A stretch of DNA of 64,000 nucleotides from CAMDBL01 sp964498125 (GTDB taxonomy: Bacteria > Pseudomonadota > Alphaproteobacteria > Rhizobiales > Hyphomicrobiaceae), in contig CAZCGE010000027.1 of assembly GCA_964498125.1 (NCBI GenBank), positions 44,739 to 108,738 of the forward strand, read 5' to 3'. Position 1 is the first letter of the stretch, and the number at the start of each line of letters is the position of its first letter. Of this stretch, positions 18,512 through 27,421 are shown piece by piece. The position numbers and the translations under genes were made by a program. The notes below the pieces were generated by a model. It had not been told where the DNA came from. It made no database searches and saw only the letters and a program-made list of their open reading frames with translations.

Positions 18512-18831
18512 TGTTTGTCCCGAGCAGCTTTTTCCACCAGGCCTGAGGCGCCAACTCGGCTTTCCAGTACGGCCAGGACGTCGGCAAGGGCAACGTCGCG
18601 GCTCTCCAGCAGCACCAGCAGATGGTAGATGAGATCGGCTGCCTCGGCCTGTAGCTCCACTTTGCCTTGCGACAGCGCCGCGATCACGGTCTCGACCGCC
18701 TCTTCGCCGAGCTTGCGGGCGCAGCGCTGCGGGCCAGCATCCAGAAGCTGCCGCGTATAGGATTTATCCGCGCTATCGTTGCGGCGCGCATGGATCGTAG
18801 CGGCCAGTCGCAGCAGCACATCGTCGCTCAT
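18508..18831 (-). CDS. hisE: Phosphoribosyl-ATP pyrophosphatase
   Basis: Hydrolyses phosphoribosyl-ATP in the second step of histidine synthesis. 107 aa, the usual size for a stand-alone HisE. The all-alpha NTP-pyrophosphohydrolase motif is visible as KLGEEAVETVIAA followed by EAADLIYHLLVLL. ATG at 18831 is chosen because AGGATAGGA lies just upstream; the frame extends 35 codons further with no similarity. The usual upstream his genes are absent; hipBA lies beyond the upstream gap instead. Confidence 0.92.
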   Translation of the reverse strand: MSDDVLLRLAATIHARRNDSADKSYTRQLLDAGPQRCARKLGEEAVETVIAALSQGKVELQAEAADLIYHLLVLLESRDVALADVLAVLESRVGASGLVEKAARDKQ

Positions 18832-19257
18832 GATCCTATCCTTGACAGCGGCAGGCCGGCGCCACGGAGCGCCTGACCAGCCCGGCCGCCCACTCTCAGC
18901 CATGGCGATCTGCTGCGTCAAGTTAATGGAGGACACGATCTCCGGGCAGCTGAGGAAGTGCTCCGAGCCGAGGGAGCAACACGCCGCTCATGGGCGAGCG
19001 CATGACGCGGTATCTACACGCCTACGCCGCGCATGCGGCCTGGATGGAGGATCAACGTCGCGAGGACAACGGCACTCTGGCCATGCGTACGCTTGGGCTC
19101 GCTATGGTGCATCCGGTGTCGAGGAAGTGGAAGGGGTAGTGGTAGCGAAGTAATAAAATATAAATATTTCCGATAGTTAGCCAGGATTAGCGAAGCGATA
19201 ACGCCTTCGGCACGCTAGTTCACACGGTCCCAATCTAGAATTTTTTATACCATAAGA
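18832..19257. other. Gap with no supported gene
   Basis: Between hisE and the hipBA control region. A plus-strand open frame from about 18990 (MGERMTRYLHAYAAHAAW) ends near 19138 but has no recognisable family and may be a remnant. From about 19140 the sequence becomes AT-rich, which marks the left border of the hipBA unit. Confidence 0.45.
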
Positions 19258-19302
19258 CATCATAAATTGTGCGTTATGATATTTAGTGCACAATTTATGA
19301 TG
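19258..19302. promoter_or_regulatory. 15-bp inverted repeat, candidate hipBA operator
   Basis: Perfect 15-bp arms at 19258-19272 and 19288-19302 (core CATAAATTGTGC and GCACAATTTATG) with a 15-nt spacer. A related half-site, TAATTTGTGCGC, recurs inside the promoter at 19347. HipB proteins autoregulate by binding inverted repeats upstream of hipB, so an operator role is likely by family analogy. Confidence 0.65.
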
Positions 19303-19320
19303 CATAATATATGATAGAAC

Positions 19321-19349
19321 TTGACAAATTCACATCATTGCGCTATAAT
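19321..19349 (+). promoter_or_regulatory. Consensus sigma-70 promoter of hipBA
   Basis: TTGACA at 19321-19326 and TATAAT at 19344-19349 with the ideal 17-nt spacer. Both hexamers match the E. coli consensus perfectly, which is unusual in this GC-rich chromosome. The start codon of hipB is 43 nt further on. Such a strong promoter fits a tightly repressed autoregulated unit. Confidence 0.85.
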
Positions 19350-19392
19350 TTGTGCGCTAATATGCTTAAGGTGCAGTTTATGGAGCGCAAAG

Positions 19393-19728
19393 ATGAAAAA
19401 ATCTAAGTCGCACGATGCGCTTCCGCTGCCCGTCACTTTGGCGCTGCGGAAGCTTGGGGCGGATGTCGCGAAGGCACGCAAGCTACGTGGCATTCCGATG
19501 CAGCTCATGGCTGAACGCGCCATGATTTCCCGGAACACGCTGACGCGCGTCGAGAAGGGCGATCCTGGCGTAGCATTGGGCACCTACACCTCAGTGCTGT
19601 TCGTGCTTGGACATGCGAACCGTCTGGCCGAAATGCTGGCAGACGACGCCGTGAGCCAGCAGAAGATTGACGACCGCATGCCGAAGCGGGTGCGGTCGTG
19701 GGGCGGAGGCGGCCATGCCCGAACGTGA
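19393..19728 (+). CDS. hipB: HipB-like antitoxin, XRE-type regulator
   Basis: 111 aa. A helix-turn-helix of the XRE/Cro type spans residues 23-75 (LGADVAKARKLRGIPMQLMAERAMISRNTLTRVEKG). It is expected to neutralise HipA and repress its own operon. The start at MKKSKSHDALP follows the promoter directly. The last 14 nt overlap the start of hipA, giving coupled translation. Confidence 0.85.
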   Translation: MKKSKSHDALPLPVTLALRKLGADVAKARKLRGIPMQLMAERAMISRNTLTRVEKGDPGVALGTYTSVLFVLGHANRLAEMLADDAVSQQKIDDRMPKRVRSWGGGGHART

Positions 19729-21025
19729 GCTAGCTGTCTTTGCCAACATCAATGGCGCGGACCTTCCAGTCGGGCGGCTTTGGTCGCGAGACCAAACGTC
19801 GTCGTTCGTCTACTCACGCGAATGGCTCGCGGATCCTCGGACATTCGAGTTATCTCCCGTGCTGCCGAAGCACCGGGGAACGCACCACATTAATCGGCCG
19901 CTGCCTGGAGCCTTCACGGACTGCGCTCCAGACAACTGGGGGCGGACGCTAATGCGTCGAGGCGAGCGCATGCGCGCCGAAGAAGTTGGTGGAAAGCCAC
20001 GCACCCTGTTTGACATCGACTTCCTGGCGGGTGTCGATGACCATAGTCGCATGGGAGCGCTTCGCTTCAAGGACCCCGGCGTGGACTGCGGGTTCCTGAC
20101 AATGACGGGTACACCCGTACCGCCATTGATAGAGCTGCCGCAGCTCTTGGGTGCGGCCAGCCGCCTGGATGGAGGACGTGGGAGGAATGCCGATGTGCGG
20201 TTGGTGCTCGCGCCTGGCGCCTCGCTGGGCGGCGCTCGTCCCAAGGCCTCAGTGGTCGATCGGGACGGCTCTCTGCTTATTGCGAAGTTTCCAAAAGACA
20301 GTGACAGCTGGCCGATCATCACGTGGGAGGCCGTGGTGCTGACGCTGGCCGCGAAGGCTGGCATTGCCGTGCCGCCTTGGCGTATCGAGCGCGTGTCGAA
20401 CAAGCCCGTGCTCTTGCTGAGGCGCTTTGACCGGGCGGCGGGCGGCGCTCGCGTTCCATTCATGTCGGCAATGACAGCACTGGATGCAGAAGACCATGGC
20501 GGCGGAAGCTACCTGAGTATCCTTGAATTCATTAGGCTGCGCGGCATCGCGCCTGAGGCCGATTATCGCGAATTATATCGGCGGATCGTGTTCAACGTGC
20601 TTATCTCGAACGTCGACGACCATTTGCGCAACCACGCTTTTCTCTGGGTCGGCCCGGGTTGGCGGCTATCGCCTGCCTATGACATGAACCCTTCACCAGA
20701 ACGTCAGCGCATCCACGTCCTGGCATTCGATGATGTGGACAACACCGGCTCGATCGATTTGGTGCTGTCGGTCGCGCCGAAGTTCGGGTTGAAGAAGTCG
20801 GACGCTGAAGCCATTGCCAGAGAAGTGGCTCTCACCGTCTCCGACTGGCGATCTCCCGCCATGGTCCTGAAGCTTAAGGCGGCTGAAGTCGACTTCATGG
20901 CGCCCGCATTCGAACACGGCGACTTGGACCGGTTCAGACCGGCCGCAACAAAAAAGACAGCCCCAGCCAAGAAGGCTAAGTCCCCACGTGCCGCTGCTGC
21001 CAAGAAAGCGCGGCGCACGAACTGA
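19715..21025 (+). CDS. hipA: HipA-like toxin kinase
   Basis: Serine/threonine kinase of the HipA family, 436 aa; classical HipA phosphorylates glutamyl-tRNA synthetase and stops growth. Residues 171-180 (LGGARPKASV) form the nucleotide-binding loop. The catalytic segment NVDDHLRNHAFL at 299-310 and the metal-binding AYDMNP at 321-326 are intact, so the kinase should be active. The C-terminus has a Lys/Ala-rich basic tail of about 28 residues (KKTAPAKKAKSPRAAAAKK), not typical of HipA. Start at MPEREL has GGAGG close upstream. The actual target is unknown. Confidence 0.9.
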   Translation: MPERELAVFANINGADLPVGRLWSRDQTSSFVYSREWLADPRTFELSPVLPKHRGTHHINRPLPGAFTDCAPDNWGRTLMRRGERMRAEEVGGKPRTLFDIDFLAGVDDHSRMGALRFKDPGVDCGFLTMTGTPVPPLIELPQLLGAASRLDGGRGRNADVRLVLAPGASLGGARPKASVVDRDGSLLIAKFPKDSDSWPIITWEAVVLTLAAKAGIAVPPWRIERVSNKPVLLLRRFDRAAGGARVPFMSAMTALDAEDHGGGSYLSILEFIRLRGIAPEADYRELYRRIVFNVLISNVDDHLRNHAFLWVGPGWRLSPAYDMNPSPERQRIHVLAFDDVDNTGSIDLVLSVAPKFGLKKSDAEAIAREVALTVSDWRSPAMVLKLKAAEVDFMAPAFEHGDLDRFRPAATKKTAPAKKAKSPRAAAAKKARRTN

Positions 21026-21120
21026 CAGCGCAACATGCTACTTGCCCAGCCGCCACGCCAATATCCCTTCCACTCCTGGCTGACCGGACGCGCCATGACG
21101 GCGCATCGTAGAGCCTACCT

Positions 21121-21774
21121 TCACCCGCCACCCCGCCGCCGCGCCCTCAGATGCACGTAGAGTGCGCCATCGCCGCCGTGCGACCGTGCGGCTGAGCGAT
21201 AGCTGACGACGATGGCCCTGAGCTCGGGATCGGCCAGCCAATTGGGCACGTTGCGACGCAGAACACCGCGCTCGCGGCTATCCATGAAGCTCGACAGGGG
21301 CACATCATCGTCCCGCCCCAGGCCGCCTTTGCCGGTGATCACCAGGACATTGCGCCGGCCGTCGGCGAAGCAGGCCAGGAGAAAAGCGCGCAGCGCCGCG
21401 TGTGCCTCGCTCTGGCGCATGCCGTGCAAGTCGATACGTGCATCGATGGCCTCGCGCCCGGCGGCAATTTTCTTGGCCTTGCGCTCGTCGAAATCAGCGA
21501 GCGGCGGCGGCCGCACTTTCGGCGCAACCGGGGGCGGCACGGCCCTTGGCTTGGACAGCATCTTGTCCGCGGTACCAGGGCGAGTGTTTGGCGACGCGGG
21601 TTCCCCCGAGCGATGTCCAGCCGGGCCAGTCTGCGCCTGATCTTCCCGGGCAAGGACCCGCGGCTTGGCGCGTTTCAGCGGCTCGTAGGCCTGCGATGCC
21701 ACATCCCATAGCGCCTCGTCCTCTGTCGATAGACCGCGTGGTCGGGCTATTCCCGGATGGCGCGGCCGGGTCAT
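21121..21774 (-). CDS. Smr domain protein
   Basis: 217 aa. A long Pro-rich N-terminal region precedes a C-terminal Smr (MutS2-related) domain with DARIDLHGM and HGGDGALYVHLR, the two conserved Smr signatures linked to nucleic-acid nicking or binding. Its start overlaps the mltA stop by 4 nt. Linkage mltA-smr next to tim44 and secB is standard near the alphaproteobacterial origin. Confidence 0.88.
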   Translation of the reverse strand: MTRPRHPGIARPRGLSTEDEALWDVASQAYEPLKRAKPRVLAREDQAQTGPAGHRSGEPASPNTRPGTADKMLSKPRAVPPPVAPKVRPPPLADFDERKAKKIAAGREAIDARIDLHGMRQSEAHAALRAFLLACFADGRRNVLVITGKGGLGRDDDVPLSSFMDSRERGVLRRNVPNWLADPELRAIVVSYRSAARSHGGDGALYVHLRARRRGGG

Positions 21775-23039
21775 GGCTTGGCCTGCTGTCCATTGCGCGC
21801 CACATCAGGCGACCGCGTTCCAGTCGGCGCGCGCGGTTCGACCGGACGAGTCGGCAACAGCGCGAACAAGTTGCCCGGATGCCTGGTGATTCCCGCGAGC
21901 TTGCCTGCCTCCTCTCCCGAGCCAAAAAAGATATCCGCGCGTTCCGGGCCCTTGATGGCGCCACCGACATCCTGGGCAATCATCAGTCGATTGAACGCCA
22001 TGCCCCGTTGCACATGGGTGAGCGTTGGCGCGCTGACATAGATGGGCATTCCGAGCGCGTGAATACTGGCGTCCACAGCGAGGCTGCGGCCGGGCGTCAA
22101 AGGCATCTCCAGCACGCCGATGGCGGCGGTTGCTTCCTTGCCCTTGAGCTCGCGAAAGAAAACGTAGGACGCGTTCTGCTGCAACGTCTTGCCGCCGCGC
22201 TCGGCATCCGCGCGCAGCCAGCGCGCCACCGCATCGAGCGAGACCTTGTCGGCCGGAAGCTGGCCGCTGTCCGCCAGCAGGCGTCCGATCGAGGTGTAAG
22301 GATGCCCGTTCTTGCCATCATAGGTGACGCGCATGAACCCGCCCTCGGCCAGCTTGATGCGGCCGGACCCTTGCACCTGCATCAAGAAGACATCGACGCT
22401 ATCCTTCAAATAGACCAGCTCGAGCCCATGGCCGGCGAGTGCACCGCCTTCGATCTCCGCGCGCGTCGGATAAGGCTGCAGCCCGCTTGCCGTCTTGCGC
22501 GCGTGCGTCTGCGCCCGGTCCGAGGGATCGCCTTGGGCTTCGGCGATCAAAGTCACCAGGTCGGCAGGCCGCTTGAAGATGGGTGTCTGATAACGACCCT
22601 GTTTGGTCAGCGCACCGTCCATCAGCGGCTCGAAATAGCCCGTCAGCACGCCATTGGGCTTGCCATGCAGGATGCGATGGGGGGTGAAGTTCGCCTCGAA
22701 GTAGGCCTTGGCCGCGGCGCGTTCAGGCTTACGCGTGAGCTGCGCGCCAGCGGCGTCGCAGGCACTGAGCACCGCTGGCGAAGCCATGGCCTTGCCGATG
22801 AGCGCGCCAGACTTGGCGGCGAACAACACCCGCTCACATGATTTCAGAAAGGCCGTCAGCGCCAGCGCATGATCGTCGTTTTCCCAGTCCGGCAATTCCG
22901 CATAGCCCACGGCACGATACGATGCAGCGTCGGTCATGCCGATGGACTGCCCGCGCGCCGGTGCGCCAATTGCACATCCGGCCCAGGCCAACGCCGCGCA
23001 GGCAAGTACGCCGGGTACTTGCGACAGTGCTCGATGCAT
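21771..23039 (-). CDS. mltA: Membrane-bound lytic murein transglycosylase A
   Basis: Exported peptidoglycan lytic transglycosylase, 422 aa. A signal sequence covers about residues 1-31. The MltA domain includes GVLTGYFEPLMDGAL and VFLMQVQGSGRIKL; the C-terminal 3D domain ends with AQDVGGAIKGPERADIFFGSG, carrying the conserved aspartates. Upstream is tim44, downstream smr with a 4-nt overlap, so one operon is likely. Confidence 0.93.
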   Translation of the reverse strand: MHRALSQVPGVLACAALAWAGCAIGAPARGQSIGMTDAASYRAVGYAELPDWENDDHALALTAFLKSCERVLFAAKSGALIGKAMASPAVLSACDAAGAQLTRKPERAAAKAYFEANFTPHRILHGKPNGVLTGYFEPLMDGALTKQGRYQTPIFKRPADLVTLIAEAQGDPSDRAQTHARKTASGLQPYPTRAEIEGGALAGHGLELVYLKDSVDVFLMQVQGSGRIKLAEGGFMRVTYDGKNGHPYTSIGRLLADSGQLPADKVSLDAVARWLRADAERGGKTLQQNASYVFFRELKGKEATAAIGVLEMPLTPGRSLAVDASIHALGMPIYVSAPTLTHVQRGMAFNRLMIAQDVGGAIKGPERADIFFGSGEEAGKLAGITRHPGNLFALLPTRPVEPRAPTGTRSPDVARNGQQAKP

Positions 23040-23090
23040 GCGTGCAACATCCCCGCTGCGGACCCGACGCGACCAGCGCGCACTTGGTTC

Positions 23091-23840
23091 TCACGCTTCG
23101 GGCTGCGTTGCAACCAGCTTCCAGTTGGGGTTCTGCAAGGCGCGTGGAGAACTGATGTCGCGGATGAAGGTCCATACATCGGTAACCTCCCGGATCTTCT
23201 GCGGGTCGCCGGCTATCACCACGCCGCCGCGATCCCGCGTCGCCGAAATCAACTGGCTGACGAACCGCACCGTCACATGCGCCACGCCACTCTTGACCTC
23301 CGCCTCGACAACTTCGGACTTGAGGATGCCAACAAAACTCTGATCGATCTGCTCGCCTTTCTGCTCACGATCAGTAATGGCTCCATCGAAACCTTCAAAC
23401 ACCTCACGGCTGAGCAGATCCCGCAACAAGTTGCGATTGCCCTCGGCAAATCCCGAGACGATCATCTCGTAGGCCTGCTTTGCGCCGTTGACGAACTGCT
23501 CGGGATCGAAGGCATTGTCGAGCCGCAAAATCTCGATCAGGGTCTTGGCCACCACGACATCCGCCCCGGCGAATGTCCTGATCTTTTCCTCGGCTGCCGC
23601 CTCGGAAACTTGCGCGACCGGCGGCGTCGAAGCGGCTTGGTTCCGATCGCGGTCACGCCGCGGCAAGGTGACGACCTTGTCGTCATTGCCGGCTGCCGCC
23701 TGCTGGCGCTCGATGCGCGCGCGCTCAATCCGGCTGTCTTCGTCGCCCGTGCGCCGTCCCAGCACATTGCGCAGCTTCAGGATGACGACAACGGCCACAA
23801 CCAGCGAGATGATTGTTATAAGATCGAACTTGCCATCCAT
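23091..23840 (-). CDS. Tim44-domain membrane protein
   Basis: Alphaproteobacterial relative of mitochondrial Tim44. 249 aa from ATG at 23840. One N-terminal transmembrane segment (LITIISLVVAVVVILKL) is followed by a charged linker and the Tim44-like domain (residues 110-249), which includes FVNGAKQAYEMIVSGFAEGN. Sixteen upstream in-frame codons lack similarity. Position between mltA and fxsA is the conserved order. Confidence 0.9.
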   Translation of the reverse strand: MDGKFDLITIISLVVAVVVILKLRNVLGRRTGDEDSRIERARIERQQAAAGNDDKVVTLPRRDRDRNQAASTPPVAQVSEAAAEEKIRTFAGADVVVAKTLIEILRLDNAFDPEQFVNGAKQAYEMIVSGFAEGNRNLLRDLLSREVFEGFDGAITDREQKGEQIDQSFVGILKSEVVEAEVKSGVAHVTVRFVSQLISATRDRGGVVIAGDPQKIREVTDVWTFIRDISSPRALQNPNWKLVATQPEA

Positions 23841-24106
23841 AGACGCAGATTCCCCAGGCAGAGGTAGGCTTCCCGTTCGGGGCAAAACCCGTCATGCTCG
23901 TGATGTAACGGGATATGGTTCTCGAGGCTCCACAATACCAGGGCCATCCCGGTCGTGGAGCGTTGGGTTTGTAACCGGGGCAACTTACGGCACAATTAAC
24001 GACAAGCCAACCCATCTCCGGTCGCTTGGTGTCCGCGCCGGAAAACTTTGCGACCAGCCGGCCCACTCCGCAATCGCGCGGGGTGGCCCAACCCGGACAG
24101 AAAGTC

Positions 24107-24634
24107 ATGCGACCTCTGCTGCTTTTCCTGTTCCTGGCCTACCCAATGCTCGAGATTGCGCTGATGATCAAAGTCGGCGGCGCCATCGGCGTGTGGTCGA
24201 CGCTCGGCATCATCATGGCAACCGGCATTGCCGGCGCGCTGACGCTGCGCCGCCACGGTCTGATCTTTCTGCGACGCATGTCACAGGCCCTCGCCGACGG
24301 CCAGCCACCAGTCGAAACTGCGCTGCATGGCGCATTGGTCGGCACTGCTGGACTGATGCTGATCGCCCCGGGCCTCATCACCGACGTGGTCGGGTTGCTG
24401 CTGCTTCTCACCCCCATCCGGCGGCTGATCATTCTGTTGATTTCACGGCACTTTGACGTGACCGGCGAGAGTTCTGATCGTCGCGGCGGCGGCAAACCGC
24501 CGGTCGGTGCACAACGCCCCGGCCGTCAGCCCCTGATTATCGAGGGCGATTATCAGCGCCTCGACGAGCGGCCCGACAGTCCGAAGACGAGCCATGATTC
24601 TGCTGCTAAACGACAACCAGATACCTCGGGTTAA
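24107..24634 (+). CDS. fxsA: FxsA family membrane protein
   Basis: Small inner-membrane protein of the FxsA family, named for suppression of phage F exclusion; cellular role unclear. 175 aa. Hydrophobic segments cover residues 3-21, 27-45 and about 75-110. YPMLEIALMIKVGGAIG and GLITDVVGLLLLLTPIR are family-typical. The C-terminal 50 residues are hydrophilic. ATG at 24107 is preferred as homology begins at once. Divergent from tim44 and upstream of secB, as in other alphaproteobacteria. Confidence 0.88.
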   Translation: MRPLLLFLFLAYPMLEIALMIKVGGAIGVWSTLGIIMATGIAGALTLRRHGLIFLRRMSQALADGQPPVETALHGALVGTAGLMLIAPGLITDVVGLLLLLTPIRRLIILLISRHFDVTGESSDRRGGGKPPVGAQRPGRQPLIIEGDYQRLDERPDSPKTSHDSAAKRQPDTSG

Positions 24635-24718
24635 ACCAACCAAGGCTGGCAGATTGCACACCGCGACCACGGCCTCTACAAGCGGCCTTGACGCCAGTCC
24701 ATCAGAGAAAGTTCAGCC

Positions 24719-25219
24719 ATGGCCACCGAGCCTGATACACCCAAGGATCCCGCACTAGGGCCGGCCCCCGGCGGGCCGGCGCCCATCAGCGCGCGCGTGG
24801 TCGCCCAGTACATCAAGGATCTCTCGTTCGAGAACCCCAATGTCGTAAAGCTGCTGCAGGGCCCGGGCGAAAACCCCAACCTGCAGATCAACGTCGAGGT
24901 GAAGACCCAGCAGATGGGCGCCAATCTCTACGAAAGCGCCATCGATTTCCGGGCCGAAGCCTTGAGCAAGACCGGCACGATTTATAATCTCGAGTGCGTC
25001 TATGCTGGCCTGTTCCAGATCGACAGCATCCCGCCGCAGATGCTCGAAGGCTTCCTGCTGATCAATTGCCCGGCGCTGATCTTTCCCTACCTGCGCCGGC
25101 TGGTTGCCGACCTGACGCGCGAGGGCGGCTTCCCGCCACTGGCGCTCGACCCCATCGACTTCGGCACATTGTACATGCGCCGGCAGCAGGAATTGGCGGC
25201 GGCGCAGCCGAAGAGTTGA
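24719..25219 (+). CDS. secB: Protein-export chaperone SecB
   Basis: Tetrameric chaperone that keeps preproteins unfolded for SecA. 166 aa. The conserved core reads ARVVAQYIKDLSFENPN near the N-terminus, then CVYAGLF and PPQMLEGFLLINCPALIFPY, typical of SecB. A Pro/Ala-rich N-terminal leader of about 20 residues is common in alphaproteobacteria. It follows fxsA by 84 nt. Confidence 0.96.
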   Translation: MATEPDTPKDPALGPAPGGPAPISARVVAQYIKDLSFENPNVVKLLQGPGENPNLQINVEVKTQQMGANLYESAIDFRAEALSKTGTIYNLECVYAGLFQIDSIPPQMLEGFLLINCPALIFPYLRRLVADLTREGGFPPLALDPIDFGTLYMRRQQELAAAQPKS

Positions 25220-25309
25220 GGTCGGCCCACAGGTCTGAGTGCGGCCGTTTCGGGCACACCAGGAACGCTGCACAGGCACGCTGCTGGCGGTCCACACGCC
25301 TCCGCGGTG

Positions 25310-25642
25310 CTACGCGGCAACACGCGACCTGGCCGCGGATACCTGAATGCCAAGGCCAATCCGCTCGAGATTCTGCGACCGCTCGGCCTCTTCGAGTTCC
25401 GCCGCCGCAATGGCCCGCCCGAGTGCGTCGCGCAGTGCCTTGGCGCTCTCCAGCGTCAACTCGACCGCTGCCCGCGCGCCAGGCGGCAGGCCGCGGTTGA
25501 CGAAGTCGATCGTGATGGCGTCTGGCAAAAACGCATGGCGCGCGTGGTCGTAGGCGACCACCGCATCGGTCAGCGCGAACCACTCATCCGCGCCCTTGGC
25601 CTTGCCACTCGCCGGCGCGATCTCGACAATCGATGTGCACAT
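25310..25642 (-). CDS. DUF6295-type small protein
   Basis: 110 aa from ATG at 25642 (MCTSIVEIAPASGKAKG). A GTGAGG sequence lies a few nt upstream. The pattern EWFALTDAVVAYDHARHAFLPDAITIDFVN is recognisable as the DUF6295 group. Function unknown. It lies 8 nt downstream of the dienelactone hydrolase gene and is surely co-transcribed with it, which hints at a shared role. Confidence 0.7.
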   Translation of the reverse strand: MCTSIVEIAPASGKAKGADEWFALTDAVVAYDHARHAFLPDAITIDFVNRGLPPGARAAVELTLESAKALRDALGRAIAAAELEEAERSQNLERIGLGIQVSAARSRVAA

Positions 25643-25650
25643 TGACGGCC

Positions 25651-26397
25651 TCACTTTGCCAGATGCTTGCCAAAGAACGCGAAGACTTTGCTCCAGCCGT
25701 CGAGCGCCTGCTCCACACGGTACAGCGGCCGGTGATAATAGAAGATGCCGTGGCCGGCGCCGTCGTAGCGATAGAACTCGTAGCTCTTGCCGTGCTTTTT
25801 CAGCTCGGCCTCGTGCTGATCCACCTGCTCCGGGCTCGGCGCCCGATCCTCGTTGCCGAAGATGCCGAGCAGCGGGCACGACAGGGTCTTGGTGAGCTCG
25901 ACCGGTGACGTCGGCGTCTTGGCGTTGAGTTCCTCCTTGCCCATCACCACGCGGCCGCCCCACAGATCCACGCAGGCGTCGACATCTTTCCTGTGGCAGG
26001 CATAAAGAAAGGCGTGGCGCCCGCCGGAGCAGGAGCCAAACACGCCGACCTTGCCATTATGGCCCGGCTGCGCACGCATCCATGTCACGGCAGCCTCGGT
26101 ATCACCGACGACCTGGGCATCGGGAACACCACCATCCGCGCGCACCTTGGCGGCGACATCGTCGGGGTTGCCTTGTCCCGAGCGCTCATAGAGGTTGGCG
26201 CAGATCGCCATGTAGCCGTGGTGTGCGAACTTGCGCGTCATCTCGCAGTAGATTTCGCTCCAGCCGGGAAGATGATGGACCAGCACGACGCCGGGGAAGG
26301 GGCCCTTGCCCGAGGGCTTGGCGACGTAGGCGGAGATCGAATCGCCCTTGTCGCCCTTGATCGAGATCATCTCCACGCTCATGCCACGGTATGTCAT
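25651..26397 (-). CDS. Dienelactone hydrolase family protein
   Basis: Alpha/beta hydrolase of the dienelactone hydrolase family, 248 aa. The nucleophile elbow is FGSCSGG with Cys in the nucleophile position, as in true dienelactone hydrolases; the acid is in GNEDRAPS and the histidine in GAGHGIFYY. HHLPGWSEIY forms the oxyanion region. Actual substrate unknown. These two genes interrupt the usual secB-dnaQ neighbourhood. Confidence 0.88.
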   Translation of the reverse strand: MTYRGMSVEMISIKGDKGDSISAYVAKPSGKGPFPGVVLVHHLPGWSEIYCEMTRKFAHHGYMAICANLYERSGQGNPDDVAAKVRADGGVPDAQVVGDTEAAVTWMRAQPGHNGKVGVFGSCSGGRHAFLYACHRKDVDACVDLWGGRVVMGKEELNAKTPTSPVELTKTLSCPLLGIFGNEDRAPSPEQVDQHEAELKKHGKSYEFYRYDGAGHGIFYYHRPLYRVEQALDGWSKVFAFFGKHLAK

Positions 26398-26663
26398 CGT
26401 CGCTTCCTCCCTGGAAATTTGGCACGTCTATCTCCACCCGAAGTGATGAACCCCCAGCGAGTGGACTGGCAAGGATGATAGTTCGCCGCTTGTTGCGACG
26501 CCAGCATGGTCGTCTGGGCGCGTGGAATCAATTCTGAAGGTCGAGGTGAACGCGCTTCGATATTTCGCGATGCGCGGCTCTGTCCGTAGCGAGTGAACTT
26601 GTCGTGACAATGATGCAATGGCTCAGGACCTGGCACATCCTGCGTCGGCTGAAACCCGTCGCT

Positions 26664-27377
26664 TTACTCCGTTGGCGGCAGGTAGCGTCTCCACATTGCC
26701 GCCGGCCCCAGCGTCTCGACAAAGGCGCGGTGCTGGACTTGGTCCTCCGCGGTCAAGCGCGGCGGCAAGGGCTTGGGCCGTTGCGCCACACGCCGGCCAC
26801 CTCCCTGGCTGACGGCATCGGCTGCCGCGGTCTGATCGTGCCGCGCCAGCCCCAGCGTCGCCTGTCGCTCGCCGAGCAGCTCGACGTAGACCTCCGCCAG
26901 CAGGAAGGAATCCATCAGCGCGCCGTGCTTGGTGCGCTTGGAATTGTCGATGCCGTAGCGCTTGCATAGGGCATCGAGATTGTTCGGACCGGCCGGATGC
27001 TTGCGCCGCGCCAACTGCAGGGTGTCGATCACCCGGCCCATGTCGAGTGCCGGCTTGCCGACGCGCTCCAGCTCCGCATTGATGAAGCCAATGTCGAACT
27101 GGGCGTTGTGGATGACCAGCTGCGCGTCATCGATGAACGTGATGAAGCCCGCGACGACGTCCTTGAACACCGGCTTGTCCTTGAGGAACGCCGACGTCAG
27201 TCCGTGGATGGCCTCGGCCTCCGCCGGCATATCGCGCTCGGGATTGATGTAGCAATGGAACTCGCGGCCGGTTGGAATCCGGTTCAAGATCTCGACGCCG
27301 GCGATCTCGACGAGCCGATCGCCCTTGCGAGGATCGAGTCCTGTCGTCTCGGTGTCGAGCACGATTTCGCGCTGCAT
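26664..27377 (-). CDS. dnaQ: DNA polymerase III subunit epsilon
   Basis: 3'-5' proofreading exonuclease of the replicase. 237 aa. ExoI motif LDTETTGLD with catalytic Asp8 and Glu10; ExoII HNAQFDIGFIN; ExoIII KHGALMDS with the catalytic His and Asp. A C-terminal segment for alpha-subunit binding follows. Next to coaE, as expected near the origin. Confidence 0.95.
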   Translation of the reverse strand: MQREIVLDTETTGLDPRKGDRLVEIAGVEILNRIPTGREFHCYINPERDMPAEAEAIHGLTSAFLKDKPVFKDVVAGFITFIDDAQLVIHNAQFDIGFINAELERVGKPALDMGRVIDTLQLARRKHPAGPNNLDALCKRYGIDNSKRTKHGALMDSFLLAEVYVELLGERQATLGLARHDQTAAADAVSQGGGRRVAQRPKPLPPRLTAEDQVQHRAFVETLGPAAMWRRYLPPTE

Positions 27378-27421
27378 GCTATCATCCCTTCACGAGCCGA
27401 TTCTGCCCGCCAACCAACCGG

